A stretch of DNA of 64,000 nt from JBQTKD01 sp963703165 (lineage in GTDB: Bacteria > Actinomycetota > Actinomycetes > Sporichthyales > Sporichthyaceae). The translations under genes were made by a program, and so were the position numbers. How positions within the stretch are numbered: position 1 is the first letter of the stretch; every line of letters starts with the position of its first letter. The stretch covers positions 1,426,001 to 1,490,000 of the forward strand of contig OY969798.1 in NCBI GenBank assembly GCA_963703165.1, given 5' to 3'. Below, in pieces: positions 25,684 through 33,088 of the stretch. The notes beneath the pieces are model-generated. The model was not told the origin of the DNA. It ran no database searches and was given only the letters and a program-made list of their open reading frames with translations.

Positions 25684-26519
25684 GGCGGCGCAAGGAGGAG
25701 ATGGCCTGCAGTGAGGCCGAACTGCGGGCGATGACCGCGGACATGGTCGAGATGCACCACGCGACTTTCCCGCAGATGCGGGAGGCGCTGTCCGACCTGG
25801 GCAGTGCGCTTCGACGCAACCAGTCGAAGGCGGCGCTTTTCGGGAGCCGTCGGCGCTTCCTGGCCACCAGCGGCGGATTGATCGTCGGAACTCTCGTACT
25901 CGCCGGATGCGGCGGGGACGACAAGGAGGACGCTGCCGAGCAGCCCGCGGGCAACGAGGGCGAGCAGCCTCCCGCCGACGAACCGACCGAGGGAGGGGCG
26001 GACACCGAAGGTCTGATGTTGAACGCGAGCCTGGAGAACTTGGCCGTGTTCGCGTACATGTCGGCGCTGGAGGCGGCGCCCAAGGGGATGTTCGGCAAGA
26101 CCGTTCCCGACGCTGTCGCCGGTTTCGCCAAGGAAGCCATGGCCCAGCACAAGGAGCACGCGGAGGCTTTCAACGCCGCGATCACCAAGGCAGGCGGGCA
26201 GGCCTACAGCGATCCCACGCCTGCCCTGACGCCGACGGTGAAGCAACTGTTCGCCAAGGTGGACTCCGTGCCGAAACTGGCGATGCTCGCGCTGACGCTG
26301 GAGAACACGGCGGCGGCGACCTACACGAAGCAGATGGGCGAGTTCACCAGCCCGGAGGCACTGTCGGCGATCGCCACCATCGCGCCGGTGGAACGCCAGC
26401 ACGCAGCGATCCTCACCTACGTGCTGGGCGACTACCCGGTTCCCGACACGTTCGTGAAGCTCAGCGAGACCAACACCTCGCTGGGCGCGCGAACCGTCAG
26501 CGATCTGAAGGCCTCCTGA
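25680..26519 (+). CDS. Ferritin-like lipoprotein with internal Tat signal
   Basis: 279 residues; the ATG overlaps the previous stop (ATGA). A 56-residue N-terminal extension precedes a textbook Tat motif, SRRRFLATSGG (about 57-67), ending in lipobox LAGC with Cys77. The ferritin-like domain (about 110-260) repeats the paralogue's motifs: ENLAVFAYMSAL, AQHKEHAEAFNAA, ERQHAAILTYVLG. Tat signals normally start at the N-terminus, so the extension is unusual. It would be a folded, metal-loaded lipoprotein on the outer face of the membrane. Confidence 0.87.
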   Translation: MRRRKEEMACSEAELRAMTADMVEMHHATFPQMREALSDLGSALRRNQSKAALFGSRRRFLATSGGLIVGTLVLAGCGGDDKEDAAEQPAGNEGEQPPADEPTEGGADTEGLMLNASLENLAVFAYMSALEAAPKGMFGKTVPDAVAGFAKEAMAQHKEHAEAFNAAITKAGGQAYSDPTPALTPTVKQLFAKVDSVPKLAMLALTLENTAAATYTKQMGEFTSPEALSAIATIAPVERQHAAILTYVLGDYPVPDTFVKLSETNTSLGARTVSDLKAS

Positions 26520-26526
26520 TGCTGTC

Positions 26527-26919
26527 ATGGTCCTGCATCGCGTAGTGCCGGCCCTCGTCCTCGTCGCAGCCCTCACCGGCTGCGGCGGGGGCGACGGGCC
26601 GGAGGCCCCACCCCCCGCGGCCGGATCGCCTCCAGGCTCGCCGCCGTCCTCGCCGTCCGCACCTACCGACGGCCCGGCACGCATCGTCATCGAGAACTTC
26701 GTCTTCGCGCCGAGCAGCCTGCGGGTGCGCGTCGGCCAGGAGATCACCGTGGTGAACCGCGATCAAGCGGCGCACACGGTCACCGCAACGGACAAGAAGT
26801 TCGATACCGAGGAGCTCGGCAAAGACGACGTGGCCACAATCCGCGTCTCCGCGCCCGGCGAGTATCCCTTCATCTGCGATCTGCATCAGTACATGAAGGG
26901 GACCCTGACGGCGTCCTGA
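26527..26919 (+). CDS. Cupredoxin-domain lipoprotein
   Basis: 130 residues. Signal MVLHRVVPALVLVAALTGC gives a lipid-modified Cys19, then a Pro/Ser linker (about 20-50), then a cupredoxin fold. Type 1 copper ligands are all present: His83 (AAHTV), Cys117, His120 and Met123 in ICDLHQYMKG. It starts 7 bp after the ferritin-like lipoprotein and is the third exported protein of this unit, so a shared role in metal or electron handling at the cell surface is likely. Confidence 0.9.
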   Translation: MVLHRVVPALVLVAALTGCGGGDGPEAPPPAAGSPPGSPPSSPSAPTDGPARIVIENFVFAPSSLRVRVGQEITVVNRDQAAHTVTATDKKFDTEELGKDDVATIRVSAPGEYPFICDLHQYMKGTLTAS

Positions 26920-26930
26920 CGGCGCGGGCC

Positions 26931-27167
26931 TCAGCGCGTCATCGGACAGCAGGCGAGCACCTGCTGTCCGCCCTCGAGGATCTGCAGGGTGCCGTCGGTT
27001 GCGGGCACAATCCCCGCATACACCGGCGAATCAATCCCCGGGACTCGGTACAGGCGGAGCTTCCGCACCGGACCGGTGCCCGCGACGTCGATCTTGGCGG
27101 CGCCGGCCGGCGCGAAGCCCGTCACGCAGCGCTGCCCTTCCGAGTCGAGCAGGGCACGCGCCAACAT
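26931..27167 (-). CDS. Doubtful ORF, possible C-terminal remnant of a secreted protein
   Basis: 78 residues from the ATG; the frame is open about 80 bp further upstream with no good start, so it may be the end of a longer gene whose start is lost. The sequence reads like real protein (PAGAAKIDVAGTGPVRKLRL, GIVPATDGTLQILEGGQQVL) but no family is recognised. It lies in a stretch with other broken genes, just downstream of a truncated binding-protein pseudogene on the same strand. Confidence 0.35.
   Translation of the reverse strand: MLARALLDSEGQRCVTGFAPAGAAKIDVAGTGPVRKLRLYRVPGIDSPVYAGIVPATDGTLQILEGGQQVLACCPMTR
26944..26969. other. Hairpin after the cupredoxin gene
   Basis: A perfect 10-bp inverted repeat, GGACAGCAGG with its complement, around a 6-base loop, 24 bp after the cupredoxin stop. 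There is no T tract. It may help end the ferritin/cupredoxin transcript, though it also falls inside the doubtful minus-strand ORF at 26931-27167. Confidence 0.35.
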
Positions 27168-27244
27168 CGGCCCCTCGTCGGGTCGGCGGGTCCACCTGGC
27201 GCCAGCCGCCAGGGTCCATCGGGGCGCGTCTGGGCCAGTGCGTA

Positions 27245-27832
27245 CTACCGCTCACCGCAGCAGCGGCATCGACCGACGACGCGGCAGATGTAGCTGATCG
27301 CGGAAAGGTTCGCACCGACCTGCGGCTTCGTGATGACGTTGCCCAGCGCCATACCGTGCATGTTGATCGAAACGATCTCGATCTCGTCCTTGGTGATACC
27401 GATCTCGGTGGCGCCGGACTTCTGGTCGTAGATCTTCTGGTTGGCGGCCTTCTCCGAAGCCGACCCGGAGCTCTCGACCCCTGCACCGGACGCGTCTGCC
27501 TTGGCGGCCGGAGCTGCCTTCCCAGCCGGAGCTGCCTTCGCCGGCTTCGCGTTCGTCGCAGTCTTCGTTGCCTTCGCGGACGAGGCGTCACCCGCGGGCG
27601 CAGCCACCGGGGCGGCCTGGCCCGCAGCAGCCTTGGTGGAGTCCTCGGCCGCTGCCGGTTCGGCGACCGCAGCAGCGTCGTCGCTCGGCGCCGCAGCGGC
27701 TGCCGGTGCCGGCGATCCGGGGTCCTGGGCTAAGGGGTTGGAATCACACTCCGCTACCGCAAGCAGCCAGCGCCAGCGCCATGCTGACGATCACGGGAGC
27801 AGCGGCAATCCGCCTCTGATTTTTTGATTCAT
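27245..27832 (-). pseudogene. Truncated, frameshifted Liv-type binding-protein gene
   Basis: An ATG at 27832 behind AAGGAAA opens MNQK; after a shift at the A6 tract (27821-27826) the frame reads QRRIAAAPVIVSMALALAAC, a lipoprotein signal. A stop follows at once; another frame then carries the Pro/Ala-rich linker and the start of a binding-protein domain (TEIGITKDEIEIVSINMHG, MALGNVITKP), as in HAAT-family proteins. It ends after about 40 residues of that domain, so most of the gene is lost. Two frame shifts plus a 3' truncation make it a remnant. The intact relative is at 36766-38484. Confidence 0.75.
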
Positions 27833-28188
27833 CGAATTTCCTTTCCTTGTCGAGGAAGTCGTGCATCAGCCCCTGGCAGCTCTCGGCCATCTGGACAGCC
27901 GTCAGCACCCGCGGACCAGGCCTGTCACTCGAGAGGTTCGGGCCGCGCACGGCTCTGGAACTGCTCGCGGGCGAACATGCCGACGCGAGGACTGATTTGG
28001 CATCACATTCAGCGGACGGAAGGTGGGGCCGGTCGTGGCGGCCTGGGTCACGTAGGAAGCAGCTGACGGCCTGTCAGCTCACAGCGTCGTGACGTACCAC
28101 GTGATGCTGCAAAGCGTCCTCAAGCGGGCCGTGCGCGACCAAATCATCTCCTCCATCCCGCGCGCGGAGACAGATCTGCCCAAGGTCG
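27833..28188. other. Stretch without a convincing gene
   Basis: About 350 bp between the binding-protein remnant and the truncated oxidoreductase. No frame looks coding over any length. A 36-codon GTG ORF at 28089-28199 (starts MTYHVMLQSVLKRAV) has no recognisable family and is probably fortuitous or part of the decayed oxidoreductase's upstream region. No insertion sequence or tRNA is seen here. Confidence 0.5.
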
Positions 28189-28189
28189 T

Positions 28190-28945
28190 GTGCGCGTGAC
28201 ACGAGTCAGCGCCGGCCCGCGATTGCATCTGAGCGACGGCACGCTGGTGACGGGCAGTCACTTGCTCGTAGCCGTCGGGCGGAACCCAATGACCGAGGGC
28301 ATGGGCCTCGACGTCGGCGGGGTCGCGTTGGGCGGCCGCGGAGACGTGATCGTCGACGAGCATCTGGCCACCAGCGCACCGCGCGTCTTCGCCGCGGGTG
28401 ACTGCGCCAGCCCACTGCAGTTCACCCACGTCGGCGACGAACAGGGCCGCCTCGCTGCCGGGAACGCCTTCGCCCCCCGACCGGGACTGCCCGGCCCGTT
28501 CGGCGGGATGAGCGCCTTCGACGCTGCGGCCGTGCCCTGGGTCACCTTCACCGAACCCGAAATCGGGCGGGTCGGGATGACCGAGGCACAGGCCTACCAG
28601 GCCTACGGAAAGCGCGCCCGCGTCGCCGTGGTCGGCCTGCACGAGATGGACCGCGCCCGTACCGCGGGCTGCACGGAGGGTTATCTCAAGCTCATCGCGG
28701 GGCCGCGCCGCCTCGCTCGCCATCCCGCGCTCGATCGGATCGTCGGGCTGACCGCGGTGATGCCCCGCGGCGGAGAGATCGCCGCGATGGGCGCCGTGGC
28801 GATCCGGACCGGAATGCTCGCCGCCCGCCTCGCTCAGACGATCTCGCCATATCCCACCTACGCATTGGGCCTGCGACTGGCCGCCGCCCGACTGTTCGGA
28901 GAATACGGCGGCGCCACCTGGCGCCCGGCCTCACCCGACGAGTGA
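28190..28945 (+). pseudogene. 5'-truncated pyridine nucleotide-disulfide oxidoreductase
   Basis: 251 residues that correspond only to the C-terminal half of a mercuric-reductase/dihydrolipoamide-dehydrogenase-type flavoprotein: LLVAVGRNP, then the second FAD motif RVFAAGDCASPLQFTHV, then VPWVTFTEPEIGRVGMTEAQA and the dimerisation domain. The N-terminal FAD motif, the CxxxxC pair and the NAD site are absent upstream in any frame. It cannot be an active enzyme of that family. It is part of a decayed stretch from 26.9 to 29.0 kb. Confidence 0.75.
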
Positions 28946-29034
28946 CCGTAGGCGAATCTCCCGCCTGGCCGATCCTTCGACCATCTGTTCACAGGGGCGT
29001 ATCTCGGCCATCCTGGGCCAGGAAGGAGGCCACT

Positions 29035-29442
29035 GTGAACGACGACCTGCCGCTGTTCTCCGCCGCCTGGTGCACCGCTGCCGTTCAAGCCGCCGCCGAC
29101 AGCGTCGACCTACGCCCCGGCATGGCCGATCCCGAGAGTTTCGACATCGTCCTGGCCTTTTCCTGCACCGACGCCGAACCCGCCTGCTGGGCCCGATTCC
29201 GGTCCGGCAACGTCGAGCAGTGGGAACCGGGCCCGCCTCCGACTGGCACCGACATCGCTCAACTGAGCGCACCCGTCAAGATCTGGTGCGCCGCCGCGGA
29301 TCACGACGAGGTCGCCACGAACCTGCTCCTCAGCCGGAAGATCAAACTGCGCGACACGCACAACACGGTGACCTCCAACTACCAAGCCCTCGACGCCCTT
29401 CTTGCCTCGTGGTACGACATCCCGACCGATTGGACTGCCTGA
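29035..29442 (+). CDS. Small soluble protein, possibly SCP2-like
   Basis: 135 residues; the GTG has a strong ribosome site (AGGAAGGAGG, 6 bases away). The pattern FDIVLAFSCTD, then CWARFRSGNVEQWEPGP, then a C-terminal helix resembles an SCP2 sterol-carrier-like fold, but the match is weak and by eye only. No membrane segment or signal. It follows the truncated oxidoreductase and precedes a tRNA on the other strand; its own transcript is likely. Confidence 0.6.
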   Translation: MNDDLPLFSAAWCTAAVQAAADSVDLRPGMADPESFDIVLAFSCTDAEPACWARFRSGNVEQWEPGPPPTGTDIAQLSAPVKIWCAAADHDEVATNLLLSRKIKLRDTHNTVTSNYQALDALLASWYDIPTDWTA

Positions 29443-29574
29443 CCAGCCAGCGGATTCAGGCCTCGATGGGGCAGGGCGCTGTCTGCCACCCGAGTCGGTG
29501 GTCCGCTGATGTCCACGAGCGTCCATCACGGCGTGTCGCGACGTTGCGGTCAAAATTGCGGTCAGAACGATCAA

Positions 29575-29606
29575 GAGCCCTAGCCGCCTGGAGGCGACTA
29601 AGGCTC
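29575..29606 (-). terminator. Hairpin downstream of the initiator tRNA
   Basis: A 14-bp stem (with two G-U pairs on the tRNA strand) and a 4-base loop, about 19 bp past the tRNA 3' end. It is followed on the minus strand by TTGATCGTTCT, a weak T tract, so it probably ends the tRNA transcript. Confidence 0.6.
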
Positions 29607-29624
29607 TGATCTGCTGTTTCTTAG

Positions 29625-29698
29625 TAGCGGGGACAGGATTTGAACCTGTGACCTCTGGGTTATGAGCCCAGCGAGCTACCGAGCTGCTCCACCCCGCG
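29625..29698 (-). tRNA. Initiator tRNA-fMet (CAU)
   Basis: 74 bases without encoded CCA. Read on the minus strand it starts CGCGGGGTGGAGCAGC and ends CCTGTCCCCGCTA. The anticodon loop CTCATAA is flanked by GGG and CCC, the three G-C pairs characteristic of initiator tRNA, and the first base C is not Watson-Crick paired with the end of the acceptor stem. The T arm GGTTCAAATCC is normal. tRNA 3' ends are common integration sites and the neighbouring 26.9-29.0 kb is decayed, but I see no integrase or duplicate of the tRNA end. Confidence 0.95.
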
Positions 29699-29762
29699 TC
29701 GGTAAGGCCACGATAGCGGGGACGTCGGGTGCGGAGCAAACCGGTTCCCCCGTCGCGTCTGG

Positions 29763-31181
29763 TCAGAACGCGGCGGGCAGCGGTTGGGGCGGCACAACGA
29801 CGGCTGCGGGCGCGGGGCGTGGAATGGCCCGGGCGGCGATGATCACGCCCACGAAGAACGCAATCGAGGCGACGCCTAGGGAATAGCGGAGCTGCACGGT
29901 CATGTCGTCCCCGGCGCCGACGAGGCCACCGAGCAGGGCGACGCCGATGACGCTGCCGGACTGGCGGGCGGCGTTGATGACGCCGGAGGCCAGGCCGGCG
30001 TGGTGGGCGGGGGCGGCATCGGTGAGGGCGGCGGTGACGGCGGGCATCACCATGCCCATCCCGAAGCCGGCGGCGGCCAGCGGCAGGATCAGCGCGGCGT
30101 AGGACATCGACGGGTCGATGATCAGGCAGGCGGCGATGCCCGCGCCGGTGAGGAACATCCCGAGGCACGCGGTGCCGGCCGGTCCGCCCGCCCGGGCGCT
30201 CCAGCGGGCCGAGACCATCGAGCCGGGGATGATGACCGCGAGCTGCGGCAGGAGGAACAGCCCGGCCTCGATCGCGGAGGCGTCCAACTCCTGCTGCAGG
30301 TAGATGTTGAACACGAACAGCGCGCCGTAGAAGCCGAAGTTGATCAGCAACCCGATGGCCGCTCCCCCGGCGATCGTGGAGTTGCGGAACAGATGCAGCG
30401 GCAGCATCGGCTCGGCCACGCGCATCTCAACGGACAGGAACGCGGCAGTGGAGACGAGGCACAGCCCGACCGCCATCAGCACGCCTGGACCGACACCGGC
30501 ATGCGCCCCTTCGATCAGTGCGACCGCCAGCGACCCGAGCGCGACCACCGCAAGAAGCTGGCCGGTGAGGTCCAATGCCCTAGGAACACCTGTACCGCGC
30601 GGGACGTGACGTGCCGTCAGGACCATCACCAGGAGGCCCACCGGGACGTTGACCAGGAACACCGCCCGCCACGACCAGGACGCCACGCCGAGGCCACCGA
30701 GGACCGGTCCGGCGGCGGCACCGAAGCCGGCGATGGTCGCCCACATCGCGACCGCTCGCCGCCGCAGCGCCGGGTCGGTGTAGCCGGAACGGACCAGGGC
30801 CAGCGACGACGGGACGCACAGCGCGGCCGAGACGCCCTGCAGGGCCCGGGCCACGATCAACGTGCCGGTCGTCGGCGCCATCCCGCACGCGAGCGAGGTC
30901 AGGGTGAACAGCGCGATCCCGACCTGGAAGACGTTGCGCGCGGTGAACCGGTCCGACAGCGCTCCGCCGGTGAGGATGCCTGCCGCGAGCAGCACGAGGT
31001 AGCTGTCGACGACCCACTGCAGGTCGGCCAGGTCGGCGTCGAGGTCCTGCCCGATCGCGGGGACCGCGACGTTCACGATCGTCGTGTCCAGGATGATCAT
31101 GAAGTAGCCCAGGCACGCCGCGATCAGCGCCGGGGTGAGCACCCCTTGCGCGCGCGGTCGTTCGACCTGCCTGTTGATCAC
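29763..31181 (-). CDS. MFS drug/multisubstrate exporter (DHA2/EmrB type)
   Basis: 472 residues with many membrane helices. The opening IAACLGYFMIILDTTIVNVA carries motif D1 of the DHA2 family (LDxTIVNVA) and GGALSDRFTARN is motif A. The GGLGVASWSWRAVFLVNVP motif (after GPVLGG) is typical of proton antiporters. It probably exports a toxic compound or antibiotic from the cell. It stands alone, with no regulator directly beside it, 65 bp from the tRNA. Confidence 0.93.
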   Translation of the reverse strand: MINRQVERPRAQGVLTPALIAACLGYFMIILDTTIVNVAVPAIGQDLDADLADLQWVVDSYLVLLAAGILTGGALSDRFTARNVFQVGIALFTLTSLACGMAPTTGTLIVARALQGVSAALCVPSSLALVRSGYTDPALRRRAVAMWATIAGFGAAAGPVLGGLGVASWSWRAVFLVNVPVGLLVMVLTARHVPRGTGVPRALDLTGQLLAVVALGSLAVALIEGAHAGVGPGVLMAVGLCLVSTAAFLSVEMRVAEPMLPLHLFRNSTIAGGAAIGLLINFGFYGALFVFNIYLQQELDASAIEAGLFLLPQLAVIIPGSMVSARWSARAGGPAGTACLGMFLTGAGIAACLIIDPSMSYAALILPLAAAGFGMGMVMPAVTAALTDAAPAHHAGLASGVINAARQSGSVIGVALLGGLVGAGDDMTVQLRYSLGVASIAFFVGVIIAARAIPRPAPAAVVVPPQPLPAAF

Positions 31182-31374
31182 GACCCACGATGACTGGTGC
31201 CTGCAACCGGCGGCAACTCAGGGCCCGTCCGTCCGGCCCGGCTTTGCCGTGACATGGCCCATAACGCGACCGAACTTCACGGGTCGAAGGCCCGCGGGCA
31301 CGAGCAGAAGGCGACGGCCCACGGCCAGAAGCAGCGTGCGGCCGCGGGCTGGACGGAGGGGACGATGCGCCTGT

Positions 31375-31860
31375 TCAGCTCGAGGCGAGGATGGTGCGCA
31401 TCGACGGGTCGCGGTCGGCGGCGAACGTGATGAGGAATTCCTGCGCCGTGTAGTCCCGGTCCAGCAGCTGGCGCTGGGTGCCGTCGACGAACTCCAGGCG
31501 GACGCAGCTGGCGTCGACGCCGATCCGCCGCGTCGTCTGGCCATTCACCGTCAGCCCGGCGACGCCGAAGCCCCGGAAGCCCAGCCCGTCGCGGGGCGGG
31601 TTCGGGCAGGCGATCGTCGACGGGAGACCTTCGAGCAGCGTCTGCAGATCGCCCGCCTCGGCCGCGGTCATGGGCCACGTCGGGTTGACCCGCCCGGAGA
31701 ACACGTCGGCCTCCACGATCACGGGCGTGGAACCGTCGGCCACCGGAGCGGCCGCACCACCGTTCCCACACCCGACGAGGAGCAGCGCGACAGGCACGCA
31801 GGCCCCGACCGGCCGCCACCACCCTCGGCGCTCAGCGCCGTTGCAGGATGAGGAACTCAT
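31375..31860 (-). CDS. Lipoprotein of unknown function
   Basis: 161 residues. A basic N-terminus is followed by CVPVALLLVGCGN, a lipobox with Cys at about 31. The mature part has several Pro and Gly turns (VFSGRVNPTWPM, PRDGLGFRGFGVAGL) and paired Cys (IACPNPP, DASCVRLE) that could form a disulfide. No family recognised. Its start overlaps the end of the methyltransferase gene by 29 bp, so the two are coupled. Confidence 0.75.
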   Translation of the reverse strand: MSSSSCNGAERRGWWRPVGACVPVALLLVGCGNGGAAAPVADGSTPVIVEADVFSGRVNPTWPMTAAEAGDLQTLLEGLPSTIACPNPPRDGLGFRGFGVAGLTVNGQTTRRIGVDASCVRLEFVDGTQRQLLDRDYTAQEFLITFAADRDPSMRTILASS

Positions 31861-32578
31861 AGCCGTAGCTCCCTGATGCGGTCTCGAACAACTCCACCTC
31901 GGCAGCTGTGGCGGCCGCGAACTCCCGGACCTCGGCGTCCTCGTGGTCGAGGAATGCCTCGGCCCGCGGCCCGAGAACGTCGTAGTAGCCGTCGATCCAT
32001 GCCTCTGCAGGCAGTGTGAAGTGGTCGAGCACGCCGTACCCAGCTTTTTCCGCGATAGCCATCGATGCAGGGATCGTCCGCATGTCCGGATAACCGGTGC
32101 CGAAGAACTCCACGGCCCGCGGGTCGGGGTCCTCCCCCAGCCAGCACAGCTCGGTGACGACGACGAAACCGCCCTCGACGACAGCCTGCGCCCACGTGCT
32201 CAGGGCATTCTCGAACCCGATGCTGTAGGCCGCGCCCTCCGACCACAGCAGGTCGACGCGCGGCACGACCTGACCGACCTCGCCCATGTCCCGGCAGTGC
32301 GGCCGGATCCACTGCCGCACCCCGGCCTGCCCGGCCAGGTACATCAGATCGTCGAGGAACGGCTGGTGCGTGTCGAACGCATGGACCGGGACGTTCAATT
32401 CCTGGGCCAGCACGATCGTGCTGCGCCCCGCTCCGCACCCGGCGTCGACGACGACCTCGAAATCGCGCCGCGGCAGCACGTTCAACGCATGCCGCGTGTA
32501 CTCGTCGGCCCCCGGAGCGAGCTTCGGCATTCCGGCGAACATCAGGGCAATCGCGTCCGTCACTGCGTCAGTGTGCAC
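31832..32578 (-). CDS. SAM-dependent methyltransferase (class I)
   Basis: 248 residues if started at the GTG at 32578; a GTG at 32563 is equally possible. Motif I is VVVDAGCGAGRSTIVLA and motif II-like VDLLWSEGAAYSIGFENAL is typical of small-molecule methyltransferases. The first ~20 residues (MFAGMPKLAPGADEYTRHAL) fit a known subgroup. Substrate unknown. It overlaps the following lipoprotein gene and is divergent from the coiled-coil gene at 32711. Confidence 0.82.
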   Translation of the reverse strand: MHTDAVTDAIALMFAGMPKLAPGADEYTRHALNVLPRRDFEVVVDAGCGAGRSTIVLAQELNVPVHAFDTHQPFLDDLMYLAGQAGVRQWIRPHCRDMGEVGQVVPRVDLLWSEGAAYSIGFENALSTWAQAVVEGGFVVVTELCWLGEDPDPRAVEFFGTGYPDMRTIPASMAIAEKAGYGVLDHFTLPAEAWIDGYYDVLGPRAEAFLDHEDAEVREFAAATAAEVELFETASGSYGYEFLILQRR

Positions 32579-32710
32579 GGGACTGGCCGACTCTTCAGCG
32601 ACCGGATCCAGAACTGTCGGACCCTGCCTGCACGATTGCGCTTTCCTCGCGACCGCATACCCCCGTGGGCCGCGGCCACTTACCATCGAGAGACAGGGGT
32701 TGGAGTGGGT

Positions 32711-33076
32711 ATGGCGAGTTCCATCGAGGATCTCGAGCGCCGCATGGACGCGCTCGAGTCGAGAGTGCGGGCCACGGAGATCGATCAGGCTGCGGTCAGC
32801 CAGAAGTTGAACGCCATGCTCGGCTCGCAGGACGCGATCTTGGGCACGCTCCGCGACCACGGCCGACTCCTCGGCGAGCACAGTGTGACCCTGGCTGAGC
32901 TCTCCGGAGAAGTCCGCGCAAGTCGCGACGAGGTCCACGAACTGAGGGGCGACGTCCGCGGACTCAAGGGCGACGTCCGCGGACTCAAGGGCGACGTCCG
33001 CGGACTCAAGGGCGACGTCCGTGAACTCAGTGGCCAGATGGGCCTGGTTGTCGATTGGATCCAGAACCAGCCATAG
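32711..33076 (+). CDS. Small coiled-coil protein with heptad tandem repeats
   Basis: 121 residues. The N-terminal half (IEDLERRMDALESRV) is a leucine-type coiled coil. The C-terminal half holds three exact copies of a seven-residue unit (GDVRGLK) plus a fourth variant copy (GDVRELS), each from a 21-bp DNA repeat. Copy number could change by slippage without breaking the frame, altering coiled-coil length. No family recognised. Start ATG chosen because the coiled coil begins there; it converges on the large transporter gene. Confidence 0.75.
   Translation: MASSIEDLERRMDALESRVRATEIDQAAVSQKLNAMLGSQDAILGTLRDHGRLLGEHSVTLAELSGEVRASRDEVHELRGDVRGLKGDVRGLKGDVRGLKGDVRELSGQMGLVVDWIQNQP
32948..33031 (+). 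repeat. Tandem 21-bp repeats (heptad units)
   Basis: Three perfect copies of a 21-bp unit starting GGCGACGTCCGCGGACTC (32948-33010) followed by one diverged copy (33011-33031). Each unit adds one heptad to the coiled-coil protein, so expansion or loss keeps the frame. Confidence 0.95.
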
Positions 33077-33088
33077 CTCGGCGGCACC

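Noticed and set aside
28089..28199. 36-codon GTG ORF before the truncated oxidoreductase
   Set aside because: No family, no conserved context and overlaps the start of the oxidoreductase remnant; probably fortuitous.
29575..29700. Possible integration site of a mobile element at the initiator tRNA
   Set aside because: No integrase, no second copy of the tRNA 3' end and no element borders were seen in the window.
29110..30168. Minus-strand ORF reading through the tRNA (WAHNPEVTGSNPVPATKK)
   Set aside because: This peptide is the usual mistranslation of a tRNA gene; the tRNA structure is clear and the frame also antisense-overlaps other genes.
31254..31430. 58-codon plus-strand ORF starting MAHNATELHGSKARG
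   Set aside because: No ribosome site, overlaps the end of the lipoprotein gene and the second half looks like a shadow frame.
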